This document shows, piece by piece, positions 38,161 to 46,547 of a DNA stretch of 64,000 nt. Position numbers and translations under genes: made by a program. Numbering within the stretch: the first letter of the stretch is position 1; the number at the start of each line of letters is the position of its first letter. The notes beneath the pieces are model-generated. The model saw only the letters and a list, made by a program, of their open reading frames with translations. It searched no databases and was not told the DNA's origin. This stretch comes from Methylophaga sulfidovorans (GTDB lineage: Bacteria > Pseudomonadota > Gammaproteobacteria > Nitrosococcales > Methylophagaceae): the NCBI RefSeq assembly GCF_900114205.1, contig NZ_FOSH01000005.1, positions 124,001-188,000 on the forward strand. Reading direction: 5' to 3'.

Positions 38161-38604
38161 ATGAAATATGGTAAATCACTTATCGCCGCTACTTTAACTG
38201 CAGCGACATTGATGTCAACTTCTGTAATGGCTGAAAACCACACAGTTACAGCTCAAGTCACATCATTCAAACCTATGGTTATTCAAATTCAACCAGGTGA
38301 CACAGTTTCTTTTGAAAACATGAATGGTCACATCACAAACACAAAATTTGTCCAAGCTGACGGTGAACACGAGTATATTCCTGAAGGCGCAACTGGCTGG
38401 ACTTCACAAATGGGTGAAAACTTCACAACTGATCCTCTAACAGTTGAAGGCGTGTACTTATATAAATGTGACCCTCATTGGGGCGCAGGTATGGGTGGTG
38501 TTGTTATCGTTGGTGAACCAACTAACTTAGAAGCTATCCAAGCAACCAAACCTAAAGGTGCTCTGAAACGTTTGGTGAAAAAAGCTGCAAAAGCGGTCAA
38601 GTAA
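38161..38604 (+). CDS. Pseudoazurin-type periplasmic blue copper protein
   Basis: A 147-residue protein with a signal peptide of about 24 residues (cut after VMA). The mature cupredoxin fold has the type 1 copper ligands His57 (MNGHI), Cys103 and His106 (YKCDPHW) and Met111 (GAGM). The C-terminal helical tail starting NLEAIQA matches pseudoazurins but is strongly basic here. It would carry single electrons in the periplasm, for example between bc1 and terminal reductases. ATG 38161 is preceded by AGAGGAT; an upstream ATG at 38140 adds residues before the signal peptide. A hairpin terminator follows, so it is its own unit. Confidence 0.88.
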   Translation: MKYGKSLIAATLTAATLMSTSVMAENHTVTAQVTSFKPMVIQIQPGDTVSFENMNGHITNTKFVQADGEHEYIPEGATGWTSQMGENFTTDPLTVEGVYLYKCDPHWGAGMGGVVIVGEPTNLEAIQATKPKGALKRLVKKAAKAVK

Positions 38605-38628
38605 TATAGATTAAAACCGTTTTGAAAT

Positions 38629-38661
38629 AAAAAGCCCGCTTAATTCTAGGCGGGCTTTTTT
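38629..38661 (+). terminator. Rho-independent terminator after the pseudoazurin gene
   Basis: AAAAAGCCCGC and GCGGGCTTTTTT pair around a 10-base loop, with T6 at the end. It lies 25 bases after the stop and separates this gene from petABC. Confidence 0.93.
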
Positions 38662-38787
38662 GATCATTTACCTCCCGTACTATGATAATATCTACGAGTT
38701 TTGTGGATAACCACATCATCTAACAATAACAATTGATGTGGTTCGATGAGAATTTAAGATTATCAGATAGCTGGGAGGACTCCGTCG

Positions 38788-39384
38788 ATGAGTCACAATG
38801 TCGATACAGGCAAGAGGCGTTTTCTGACCGCAGCTGCCAGTGTTGTTGGTGGAGCTGGTGCAGTTGCTGTTGCCATACCATTTGTTTCGTCCATGTTACC
38901 TAGTGCGAAGGCTCAAGCCGCCGGTGCACCAGTTGAAGTGGATATTAGTAAATTAGAGAAAGGTCAGTTACTGACTGTTGAATGGCAAGGGAAACCTGTC
39001 TGGCTCTTCAGACGTAGTGAAGAAACGATAGAAACACTTTTTTCTCTGGACGATAGACTCGTGGATCCCCACAGCGAGATGGCCAGTCAGCAACCTGATT
39101 ATTGCCAAAACGAAGCACGCTCTATCCGTTCAGAGTTAATGGTTCTTGTTGGTATTTGTACACACTTAGGCTGCTCCCCAACATACCGACCAGAATTAGC
39201 ACCAGAAGATCTCGGTAAAGATTGGAAGGGTGGCTTTTTCTGCCCATGCCACGGCTCTCGATATGACTTAGCCGGCCGTGTATTCCTAAATATGCCTGCT
39301 CCAAAAAACATGCTCGTACCACCCTATTTTTTCGAAGGTGATAACGTCGTGGTAATTGGTAAAAGTTCAGAAGGAGCTGCGTAA
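38788..39384 (+). CDS. petA: Ubiquinol-cytochrome c reductase Rieske iron-sulfur subunit
   Basis: A 198-residue subunit of cytochrome bc1. An N-terminal Tat-type anchor (KRRFLTAAASVVGG, about 9-35) holds it in the membrane. The [2Fe-2S] ligands are in ICTHLGCSP (Cys124, His126) and FCPCHGSRYD (Cys152, His155), with the structural cysteines 129 and 154. A strong GGGAGGA ribosome site precedes ATG 38788. petB starts at the last base of its stop codon. It passes one electron from quinol to cytochrome c1. Confidence 0.97.
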   Translation: MSHNVDTGKRRFLTAAASVVGGAGAVAVAIPFVSSMLPSAKAQAAGAPVEVDISKLEKGQLLTVEWQGKPVWLFRRSEETIETLFSLDDRLVDPHSEMASQQPDYCQNEARSIRSELMVLVGICTHLGCSPTYRPELAPEDLGKDWKGGFFCPCHGSRYDLAGRVFLNMPAPKNMLVPPYFFEGDNVVVIGKSSEGAA

Positions 39385-40610
39385 TGTTTTCTGGATTGAT
39401 GAATTGGGTTGATGCTCGTTTTCCCGCCTCCAAGATGTGGAGAGAACACCTTTCTGAATATTATGCACCAAAGAATTTTAACTTCTGGTACTTCTTTGGT
39501 TCACTCGCCTTATTAGTATTGGTTATACAAATTGTCACAGGCATCTTTTTGACAATGAACTATAAACCGGATGCTGCATTAGCATTTGCTTCTGTTGAGT
39601 ACATCATGCGTGATGTGCAATGGGGCTGGTTAATTCGATATATGCATTCCACCGGTGCCTCTGCTTTTTTCATTGTGGTTTATCTGCATATGTTCCGGGG
39701 ATTAATCTACGGTTCATACAAGCAACCACGTGAACTGGTATGGCTGTTTGGTATGTTGATATACCTTGTATTGATGGCAGAAGCCTTTATGGGTTATCTG
39801 CTGCCATGGGGACAAATGTCCTACTGGGGTGCTCAAGTTATTATTTCACTGTTCGGCGCTATTCCCGTGATTGGTGAACAACTGGCTTTATGGATTCGGG
39901 GCGATTTTGTTGTAGCTGATGCCACTCTGAATCGTTTCTTTGCTTTCCATGTTATTGCTTTACCCATCGTATTACTCGGACTTGTTGTTGCCCATATTAT
40001 TGCTTTGCATGAAGTTGGCTCTAATAATCCTGATGGTGTTGAAATCAAGAAACTTAAAGATAAACAAGGAAAACCATTAGACGGTATCCCGTTCCACCCA
40101 TATTACTCTGTGAAAGATATTGTTGGCGTCACCGTTTTCTTATTCATCTTTTCATTGGTGTTGTTCTATATGCCAGAAATGGGGGGCTGGTTCCTTGAAC
40201 ATGCTAACTTCATTCCAGCAGACCCACTGAAAACACCAGAGCATATTGCACCTGTTTGGTATTTCACGCCTTTCTATGCAATTTTAAGGGCCGTGCCAAG
40301 TATTAATGCATCTGCGTTCCCTGGTGTTGTGGCAATGGGCCTATCCATTGTGTTCTTATTCTTGCTGCCTTGGTTAGATAGAAGCCCGGTAAAATCCATT
40401 CGTTACCGCGGCCCTTACTTCAAAATCGCATTAACATTGTTTATTATCAGCTTCTTAATTTTAGGCTTTTTAGGCACCCAGCCTGCCACAGAGCTGTATA
40501 CGCTGATTGCTCAAATTTCGTCAGTTATCTATTTTGCATTTTTCATCTTTATGCCGTTCTACACGAAATTTGACAAAGATAAACCTGTACCAGAAAGGGT
40601 AACAAGCTAA
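39384..40610 (+). CDS. petB: Cytochrome b subunit of the bc1 complex
   Basis: A 408-residue membrane protein with about eight helices. The heme-binding histidines are in RYMHSTGASAFFIVVYLHMFRG-type and FHVIALPIVLLGLVVAHIIALHE-type segments. The quinol-oxidation motif PEW of the family appears as APVWYFTPFYAILRAVP, that is PVW, a variation seen in proteobacteria. It overlaps both petA and petC by one base. It catalyses proton-translocating quinol oxidation. Confidence 0.97.
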   Translation: MFSGLMNWVDARFPASKMWREHLSEYYAPKNFNFWYFFGSLALLVLVIQIVTGIFLTMNYKPDAALAFASVEYIMRDVQWGWLIRYMHSTGASAFFIVVYLHMFRGLIYGSYKQPRELVWLFGMLIYLVLMAEAFMGYLLPWGQMSYWGAQVIISLFGAIPVIGEQLALWIRGDFVVADATLNRFFAFHVIALPIVLLGLVVAHIIALHEVGSNNPDGVEIKKLKDKQGKPLDGIPFHPYYSVKDIVGVTVFLFIFSLVLFYMPEMGGWFLEHANFIPADPLKTPEHIAPVWYFTPFYAILRAVPSINASAFPGVVAMGLSIVFLFLLPWLDRSPVKSIRYRGPYFKIALTLFIISFLILGFLGTQPATELYTLIAQISSVIYFAFFIFMPFYTKFDKDKPVPERVTS

Positions 40611-41314
40611 TGAAACATTTAATTTTTACTGTTTTCCTCAGCCTGTTTTCGGTACAGGCTATGGCTGCCGGAGGTGGTGTCCATTTGGATCACACTGACA
40701 TTGATATTACCGATCAAGCATCTTTACAACGTGGTGCAAAAACATTTGTTAACTATTGTCTGAGTTGTCATCAGGCTGCATACATGCGTTATAACCGTAT
40801 GGCAAAAGATCTGGGGTTAACCGATGATCAGGTTAAAAATAATCTGATGTTTGCTTCTGACAAAATTGGTGACACGATGACTATTGCAATGCGTCCGGAA
40901 GATGCAAAAAAATGGTTTGGTGTGACACCTCCTGACTTATCCGTTATAGCTCGTTCCAGAGGTACAGACTGGTTATATACTTATCTGAGAACATTCTATC
41001 TCGATTCATCTCGTCCAGTGGGTACTAATAATCTTGCTTTTAAAGATGTTGGTATGCCTCATGTACTTTGGGAACAACAAGGTTACCAAACAAAAGATGC
41101 AGAGACTGGCGAATTAGTTGCACCTGAAAACCCACCTTTATCAACGCATGAATATAACCAAGTTGTACATGATCTGGTTAACTTTCTTGCTTATATCGGT
41201 GAGCCATCAAAACTACAAAGAATGGCCCTTGCAAAATGGGTTCTTCTCTATTTGATACTGTTTTTCTTAATTGCTTATCCACTTAAAAAAGCGTTTTGGA
41301 AAGACATACATTGA
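40610..41314 (+). CDS. petC: Cytochrome c1
   Basis: A 234-residue heme subunit of bc1. It has a signal peptide (about 1-19), a heme c site CLSCH (Cys50, Cys53, His54) and a C-terminal anchor helix (about 210-228). YMRYNRMAKDLGL follows the heme motif as in other c1 proteins; Met in TIAMRPED is the probable sixth ligand. It completes the petABC operon. sspA follows after 43 bases. Confidence 0.97.
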   Translation: MKHLIFTVFLSLFSVQAMAAGGGVHLDHTDIDITDQASLQRGAKTFVNYCLSCHQAAYMRYNRMAKDLGLTDDQVKNNLMFASDKIGDTMTIAMRPEDAKKWFGVTPPDLSVIARSRGTDWLYTYLRTFYLDSSRPVGTNNLAFKDVGMPHVLWEQQGYQTKDAETGELVAPENPPLSTHEYNQVVHDLVNFLAYIGEPSKLQRMALAKWVLLYLILFFLIAYPLKKAFWKDIH

Positions 41315-41357
41315 TCATTATTTGGTATAAAGAAGACATGATAGGATTTGATAAAAA

Positions 41358-41975
41358 ATGAACAGTACTCGCCGTTCTAAAATGACGGTTTTCTCAGATC
41401 CTATTTGTCCCTTTAGTCACCAGGTTCGCATTATTCTTCAGGAAAAAGATATTGATGCGAATATTGAAACCTTAGTTGATGGCGCTTGGCCGGAAGAGGT
41501 TGCGATTGCTAATCCATATGGTATTGGTCCCACCTTATTTGATCGTGATTTAGTTTTATTCAATGCGAGTGTTATTGCGGAATATCTGGATGAACGTTTC
41601 CCTCACCCGCCACTGATGCCTGTCGACCCGGTAGCAAAAGCAAAAACACGGCTTATGCTCTACAGAATAGACAGAGACTGGTACTCACACTGGAATGTTA
41701 TTTCAGGACGAGAGAAGGGTAACGTCAGTAAAGCACGCAAAACGATTCAGGAAGATCTGACTGTACTTGCACCATTATTTGAAGACTCAGCATTTTTTAT
41801 GAGTGATGAGTTTTCGGTGCTGGATTGTACACTGGCCCCGTTGTTATGGCGCCTTCCGGCATTAAAAATAAAATTACCTGCAAGTGCCAGTGCTGTAGAA
41901 AAATATGCACAGAAAATCTTCCGTAGAGAGAGCTTCCAACAGAGTTTAACGCCAGCAGAAAAGGCCATGCGATAA
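41358..41975 (+). CDS. sspA: Stringent starvation protein A
   Basis: A 205-residue glutathione-S-transferase-fold protein that binds RNA polymerase in E. coli. MTVFSDPICPFSHQVRIIL is the thioredoxin-like start; NPYGIGPTLFDRDLVLFNASVIAEYLDERFPHPPLMP is conserved in SspA. ATG 41358 leaves an 8-residue lead like that of E. coli SspA; ATG 41382 is also possible. The petABC-sspAB order is conserved in gammaproteobacteria. Confidence 0.93.
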   Translation: MNSTRRSKMTVFSDPICPFSHQVRIILQEKDIDANIETLVDGAWPEEVAIANPYGIGPTLFDRDLVLFNASVIAEYLDERFPHPPLMPVDPVAKAKTRLMLYRIDRDWYSHWNVISGREKGNVSKARKTIQEDLTVLAPLFEDSAFFMSDEFSVLDCTLAPLLWRLPALKIKLPASASAVEKYAQKIFRRESFQQSLTPAEKAMR

Positions 41976-41978
41976 ATT

Positions 41979-42386
41979 ATGACTTCACAAAAGCCATATC
42001 TTATTCGAGCTATACATGAATGGTTATTAGATAATGCTTCTACACCTTATCTACTCGTCAATACTGACCATGAAGGTGTACAAGTGCCGACTGACTTTGT
42101 TCGCGACAGTCGTATCGTCCTGAATATTGCACCCGATGCGGTGCGTGACTTAAATATCAGTAATGATTGGCTTAGTTTCTCGGCAAGATTTGCTGGCAAG
42201 CCTATGGATATTTTTATTCCTATTATTGCTGTTCAGGCTATTTACAGTAAAGAAAACAATGAAGGCATGTTCTTTCCGGAAGAAGATATGCCAACACCGC
42301 CGCCGCCCCCGGAAAAAACTGAACCCACGACGCAAAACGACACTAAAAAGTCAGGAAGTCGCCCCAGTTTAAAAGTCGTCAAGTAA
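41979..42386 (+). CDS. sspB: ClpXP adaptor SspB
   Basis: A 135-residue protein. The folded part (about 1-95) has PYLIRAIHEWLLDNASTPYLLV and VLNIAPDAVRDL, the SspB dimer domain that binds ssrA tags. A flexible acidic and proline-rich linker follows, and the tail RPSLKVVK is the conserved ClpX-binding peptide. It delivers tmRNA-tagged proteins to ClpXP. It ends one base from the convergent response regulator stop. Confidence 0.95.
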   Translation: MTSQKPYLIRAIHEWLLDNASTPYLLVNTDHEGVQVPTDFVRDSRIVLNIAPDAVRDLNISNDWLSFSARFAGKPMDIFIPIIAVQAIYSKENNEGMFFPEEDMPTPPPPPEKTEPTTQNDTKKSGSRPSLKVVK

Positions 42387-42387
42387 A

Positions 42388-43770
42388 CTATAATTGATAT
42401 TTTTCCATGCGATATCGCATGGCCATTCTTGTCAGGCCTAATTCACGGGCGGCACGGGACACATTACCAGCCGTTCTCTCCAGTGCTTTTTCCAGTAGAT
42501 ATTTTTCGACTTGTTCCAGCGTCATATGTCCTAATACTTCGACAGGATCCTGCTGTAGCGATTTTATGACAGTAGTCTGCATAATCAATTCAGATACATC
42601 AATCAAGCCATCAACAGACATCATCACTGCGCGTTCAATGACATGTTGTAACTCTCGGATATTTCCTGGCCAATCATAGTTTTGCAAAGCATTAACAGCC
42701 GTTTCAGTAAAGACTGGCGGTTTTAAACCATAACGTCTGGCAACCAGCTCAACAAAATATACTGCTAACGGTGCGATATCTATTTTCCGCTCACGCAATG
42801 GTGGCATCTGGAGTTGAATAACATTTAAACGGAAGTAAAGATCAGAGCGAAACTCTCCATCAGCAACCATTTGCGGCAAATCACGATTGGTTGCAGCAAT
42901 AAAATGTGCATTAACCGCTCTTTCCTGCGTTGCGCCAATTCGTCGTATCTGACGGCGTTCCAGCACATTTAGTAATTTCGATTGCAATTCAAGGGGCAGC
43001 TCACCAACTTCATCTAAAAAAAGTGTCCCTTCTTCGGCCACTTCAATCAGCCCCGCTTTTGCCTGGTGTGCATTTGTAAATGCACCGCGCTCGTAACCAA
43101 ACAGTTCAGCTTCTATCAAATCCTTAGGTAAACCTGCACAGTCAACATGGACAAAAGGCTTATCCCGCCATCTGCCTGCTTGGTGATAATAACGAGCAAG
43201 TACATCCTTGCCTGTTCCTGTTTCACCATTGATTAGAATAACTGGATACTTCGTATGAGCCCTATCAACCAACTGAATCACACGCTCCATTTGTTGTTTA
43301 ATAGCTTGCATGGCATTACTTTGACCAATCATAACAACAGGTTCAGAGCCATGCGTCTCACGCACATGTGAGTAGTCAAGCTGTTGACTTAGTTTTTGTG
43401 TTTGCATCACTTTATTTACTGTGAGCACCAATTCATCTAAATCTACAGGTTTCTTCAAATAATCTGTCGCACCTAACTTCATGGCTCGAACAGCATCTTC
43501 TAATTCACCATAAGCTGTCATCATAACTACTGGTATGACGTGCCAGGTTTGATGCTCTCTTAAAGACTGTAAGAAATCCAGACCACTACCATCTGGTAAT
43601 CGAACATCTAACAGAATGATATCTGGTAAGTTCTTTTCCAACAGTATGTATGCATCTGCAACTGTTTCAGCAATTGTTGGTGTATGTCCTTCGCGCTGCA
43701 GGCGCTTTAGAACAGATTTAGCAAAAAGCGTTTCATCTTCAATTAGCAAAACATTCAGTATCAATTTCAA
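42388..43770 (-). CDS. NtrC-family sigma54-dependent response regulator
   Basis: A 460-residue regulator with three parts. The receiver (1-120) has the acidic pair ED at 11-12, phosphorylation site Asp55 and Lys107. The AAA+ domain (about 148-380) has Walker A GETGTGKD at 182-189, Walker B LFLDE at 250-254, and GAFTNA at 229-234 in place of the usual GAFTGA that contacts sigma54. The C-terminal HTH is NVSRAARELGLTRMAMRYRM. It pairs with the histidine kinase 6 bases upstream. Its targets are unknown; the xox genes nearby are candidates by position only. Confidence 0.9.
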   Translation of the reverse strand: MKLILNVLLIEDETLFAKSVLKRLQREGHTPTIAETVADAYILLEKNLPDIILLDVRLPDGSGLDFLQSLREHQTWHVIPVVMMTAYGELEDAVRAMKLGATDYLKKPVDLDELVLTVNKVMQTQKLSQQLDYSHVRETHGSEPVVMIGQSNAMQAIKQQMERVIQLVDRAHTKYPVILINGETGTGKDVLARYYHQAGRWRDKPFVHVDCAGLPKDLIEAELFGYERGAFTNAHQAKAGLIEVAEEGTLFLDEVGELPLELQSKLLNVLERRQIRRIGATQERAVNAHFIAATNRDLPQMVADGEFRSDLYFRLNVIQLQMPPLRERKIDIAPLAVYFVELVARRYGLKPPVFTETAVNALQNYDWPGNIRELQHVIERAVMMSVDGLIDVSELIMQTTVIKSLQQDPVEVLGHMTLEQVEKYLLEKALERTAGNVSRAARELGLTRMAMRYRMEKYQL

Positions 43771-43776
43771 TTTACC

Positions 43777-45234
43777 TTAGAAAGTTTTTGGCAGTCTCAC
43801 CATCACGCACGTTCCTTGATTGCCATTAGCGTGATAAATGAGCTCGCCCTGGTGCTGTTTCACAACTTTTAGTGTAAAGGGTATGCCTAAACCAAAACTA
43901 AGTCGTTTAGTATCGTCCTTGCCGACAGCATCTTCATCTAAAGGATCAAAGTTCATTCCTTTGCCCTGATCACAAATACTCAATTCAATATGGTCTGAAC
44001 GTTCTTTATATTCCAGTACCAGCAGTGATGAAGCTGGTGATGCTTCAATTGCATTCTGCACAAGATTGAATATGGCTTGCTCCATTAAATTGATATCAAT
44101 AAAAACCGGTGTTGGTTCTAGCTCCCAACCTTTCCGTTCAATGTATATAGCTTTATCCTTGAGTTGTAAATCCATCATCGCCAAGGAATTGTCTGCCACT
44201 TGTGTCAGGGGCTTCTGAATGAAATGAGCTCTTATTGGATGCAGATAAGTTAATAATGAAGTCACCCAGCGTTCAAGGCGGTCTACAGCAATAATAATAT
44301 CTTTTAAGGCTTCCTGAATTTCAGGAGCGGGACTTTCATCTAATGTAACTTGTGATGCTGCACGGATACTTGCCAAGGGATTTCTAATATTGTGAGCAAC
44401 AAGAGGAACTAATTCCCCTAATGCCGCTTGTTTTTTTGCTTCAATCAATCGGTCCCGATTGATGATAAGCTCACTTGCCATCGTGTTAATTGCATCAGAC
44501 AATCGTATTAACTCGTCTACCCCACCGCCTTTAATTTCATGATTTAATTCACCTTTACTTATTCGTCTAGCGCCTTGCATAACTCTGGCGAGAGGCTTGA
44601 TGACATTATTATTCACAAAACGCCGTGATAGTAATAATAATGTAAACGCTAATAAGACCGGGATGGGTACAAGTATAATTAACTGTGACATCCACTTTTG
44701 TCGATCATGTGTTAATGAGTCCTGCTTATTATTGAGCAGGGTTTCAAAATGGCTGAAGGCATCTTCCAGCGCTTTAAAGGTATATTTCTCCAGTTGTAGA
44801 TTCAACAGTTCTTTTTGTTGCTCTGATGGTCGGATTACCGTTAATAGTGCATGCGTTTCATCATGAAACCGTTGATAGGCCAGTTCAATATCAATCACTG
44901 CCTGAAACTCATTTTCCTGCTCAGCTTCCTGCTTTAAATCTTGGATAAATCCTGTAATCCTGTCTGTATATTGCTCGTATTCTTTGGGAGCATCGGTATC
45001 GGCAAGGAAATTAGCATCGAATACTTCTTTCAATTGTCGATATAACTCACCTCGAATATTTTGCATATGATTATTCATCGAGGTAAGCCGTAAAGATTCC
45101 TCAGAGCTTTTTTGCCATGCAAAAGCCCATACGATACCCACACTGGCAGTGACCAGAATAATAATGAAGAAACTCAGCTCATGTAATAACAGTGAGCCTT
45201 GAATGCTGCGGCGAAAGCGGGAAAATAGTTTCAT
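43777..45234 (-). CDS. Membrane sensor histidine kinase
   Basis: A 485-residue kinase. Helix 1 (about 17-40) and helix 2 (about 183-204) enclose a mostly helical periplasmic sensor of about 140 residues, followed by HAMP (205-260), a phospho-acceptor His281 in LVAHNIRNPLASIRAAS, and an ATPase domain with NLVQNAIEASP, DQGKGM and GLGIPFTLKVV. No PAS domain is present. The start codon has no ribosome site: it follows T7 of a terminator hairpin (45240-45264). No other start codon precedes helix 1. The signal sensed is unknown. Confidence 0.9.
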   Translation of the reverse strand: MKLFSRFRRSIQGSLLLHELSFFIIILVTASVGIVWAFAWQKSSEESLRLTSMNNHMQNIRGELYRQLKEVFDANFLADTDAPKEYEQYTDRITGFIQDLKQEAEQENEFQAVIDIELAYQRFHDETHALLTVIRPSEQQKELLNLQLEKYTFKALEDAFSHFETLLNNKQDSLTHDRQKWMSQLIILVPIPVLLAFTLLLLSRRFVNNNVIKPLARVMQGARRISKGELNHEIKGGGVDELIRLSDAINTMASELIINRDRLIEAKKQAALGELVPLVAHNIRNPLASIRAASQVTLDESPAPEIQEALKDIIIAVDRLERWVTSLLTYLHPIRAHFIQKPLTQVADNSLAMMDLQLKDKAIYIERKGWELEPTPVFIDINLMEQAIFNLVQNAIEASPASSLLVLEYKERSDHIELSICDQGKGMNFDPLDEDAVGKDDTKRLSFGLGIPFTLKVVKQHQGELIYHANGNQGTCVMVRLPKTF

Positions 45235-45239
45235 ATAAA

Positions 45240-45264
45240 AAAACGGGCCTTTTCAGCCCGTTTT
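45240..45264 (-). terminator. Terminator hairpin abutting the histidine kinase start codon
   Basis: On the minus strand AAAACGGGC and GCCCGTTTT form a 9-base-pair stem with a 7-base loop, then T-rich sequence leads straight into the ATG at 45234. It is downstream of the gene at 45295-45975. Transcripts of the kinase must either read through it or start inside it. Confidence 0.85.
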
Positions 45265-45294
45265 ATGCTGTCCGAAATCAAGCAATCATCCCTT

Positions 45295-45975
45295 TTACTC
45301 GGGTTTATAGCTTTCAAACGTAATACTTTCATCGACTAATGCAGCCTCTCCCTCATGCCATGTATCGCCATCAGGTACGATGGTTCTGACTTGATAAATT
45401 TCACCAGGAATATCTTCTGAAAGTGTGAAAATATAATATTTACTAGCGTATAGCTTATAACGTGCATTTTTAGGATCATTAATATATGGCTGCACGATAT
45501 ATTGTGTGCCTTTCACCTTTTTGCCGTTATAGTCAATATCCACCTGTTTCTTCTCTGCACCTGCGGCCAATGCCCAACGTAATTTACGTTGAAAATAACG
45601 CCATTCACCACCGGTCAAACGTTTCATTTCATGTACATCAAACTCGAGGAAAAGTACAAAGACACCATTTCCACGTTGATTTTCCATTGCTTCATAAGGG
45701 CGTTTGTATTTATCGGTAAAGAACTCAAAAGATAAGTCACTACGGCCTGTATTACGGATATTGGAGACATGTACTTTTATTGTGTCTTCACGGGAATCTT
45801 CAACGAAACTTTCTTTTTTATATTTATAAGTTAACGTGCCCGGTTGCGTAATATTTTTTAAGTGAGCTTTATCAAACAATTCATTATTTACTTCTGAGAA
45901 TCCAGGCTCAGCAAAGGCATTACTGAAAAGCACCATAAGCCATCCAGTCATCAATACCATTAACAATTTTTCCAC
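45295..45975 (-). CDS. Unrecognised periplasmic protein next to the two-component pair
   Basis: A 226-residue protein with a signal peptide of about 22 residues (cut after AFA). The mature part is rich in charged and aromatic residues, without Cys, and reads as beta-strand-rich: LTYKYKKESFVEDSREDTIKV, an AGAEKKQVDIDYNGKKVKG strand pair and YYIFTLSEDIPGEIYQVRTI. I do not recognise a family. The terminator between it and the kinase makes cotranscription uncertain, and it diverges from the DUF302 lipoprotein gene. It might be a sensor partner or a C1-metabolism protein; both are guesses. Confidence 0.7.
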   Translation of the reverse strand: MEKLLMVLMTGWLMVLFSNAFAEPGFSEVNNELFDKAHLKNITQPGTLTYKYKKESFVEDSREDTIKVHVSNIRNTGRSDLSFEFFTDKYKRPYEAMENQRGNGVFVLFLEFDVHEMKRLTGGEWRYFQRKLRWALAAGAEKKQVDIDYNGKKVKGTQYIVQPYINDPKNARYKLYASKYYIFTLSEDIPGEIYQVRTIVPDGDTWHEGEAALVDESITFESYKPE

Positions 45976-46052
45976 ATTGAACCTCTCTCTTTTTTACTTT
46001 GATTTTATAGTGTTATTCTAAACAGCCATACATTAAAAATAGCTATGAATAC

Positions 46053-46520
46053 ATGAAAACATTTCTCTCAGGCATTTCCAGCTACTCCCTTATTATCCTT
46101 ATTTTTCTACTCTGTACAGCCTGTAATCAGCAGACTGAAAGCAGACTATATGAAAAAGAAAGTCCTTATTCTTTTGAAGATACCTTATTAAACCTAGATA
46201 TTGCTATATCAGAACAAAATTACCGCATCATTCATCGAAGTCACATTGGCCAGGCCATTCGAGATCGTGGTGATACGGATTTTCCATTAGCGACCATTAC
46301 TAATTTTTGTAACATCACCTATGCAAAGGAATTGATGGAAATCAATCCTCAACTTATCAACGAAATGCCTTGTAATATCAGTGTACGTCAATCCAAATCA
46401 GGTCAGGTTATTGTCAGTACCAAACTGATGGATGAAACATCTGATAACGATAAACAACAGGCATTTGCAAAAAAAATTAATCACAATTTAAAAACAATTA
46501 TCGGGGCAACCATTGAATAG
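46053..46520 (+). CDS. DUF302-type lipoprotein
   Basis: A 155-residue protein with a signal peptide ending in a lipobox (LCTACN), lipid Cys at about 24. The mature part has SFEDTLLNLDIAISEQNYRIIHRSHIG, ITNFCNITYAKELMEINPQLI and MPCNISVRQ, the core of the DUF302 fold. Function is unknown; DUF302 proteins often occur with respiratory or C1 genes. Monocistronic by position, between two minus-strand genes, with a hairpin over its stop codon. Confidence 0.75.
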   Translation: MKTFLSGISSYSLIILIFLLCTACNQQTESRLYEKESPYSFEDTLLNLDIAISEQNYRIIHRSHIGQAIRDRGDTDFPLATITNFCNITYAKELMEINPQLINEMPCNISVRQSKSGQVIVSTKLMDETSDNDKQQAFAKKINHNLKTIIGATIE

Positions 46521-46532
46521 TCGCCCCGATAA
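46498..46532. terminator. Hairpin spanning the stop codon of the DUF302 gene
   Basis: TTATCGGGGC (46498-46507) and GCCCCGATAA (46523-46532) pair over 10 bases around a 15-base loop containing the stop. The T/A run after it is weak, so the terminator call for this gene and the convergent xoxJ is tentative. Confidence 0.5.
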
Positions 46533-46547
46533 AATCATCAGTTAATT

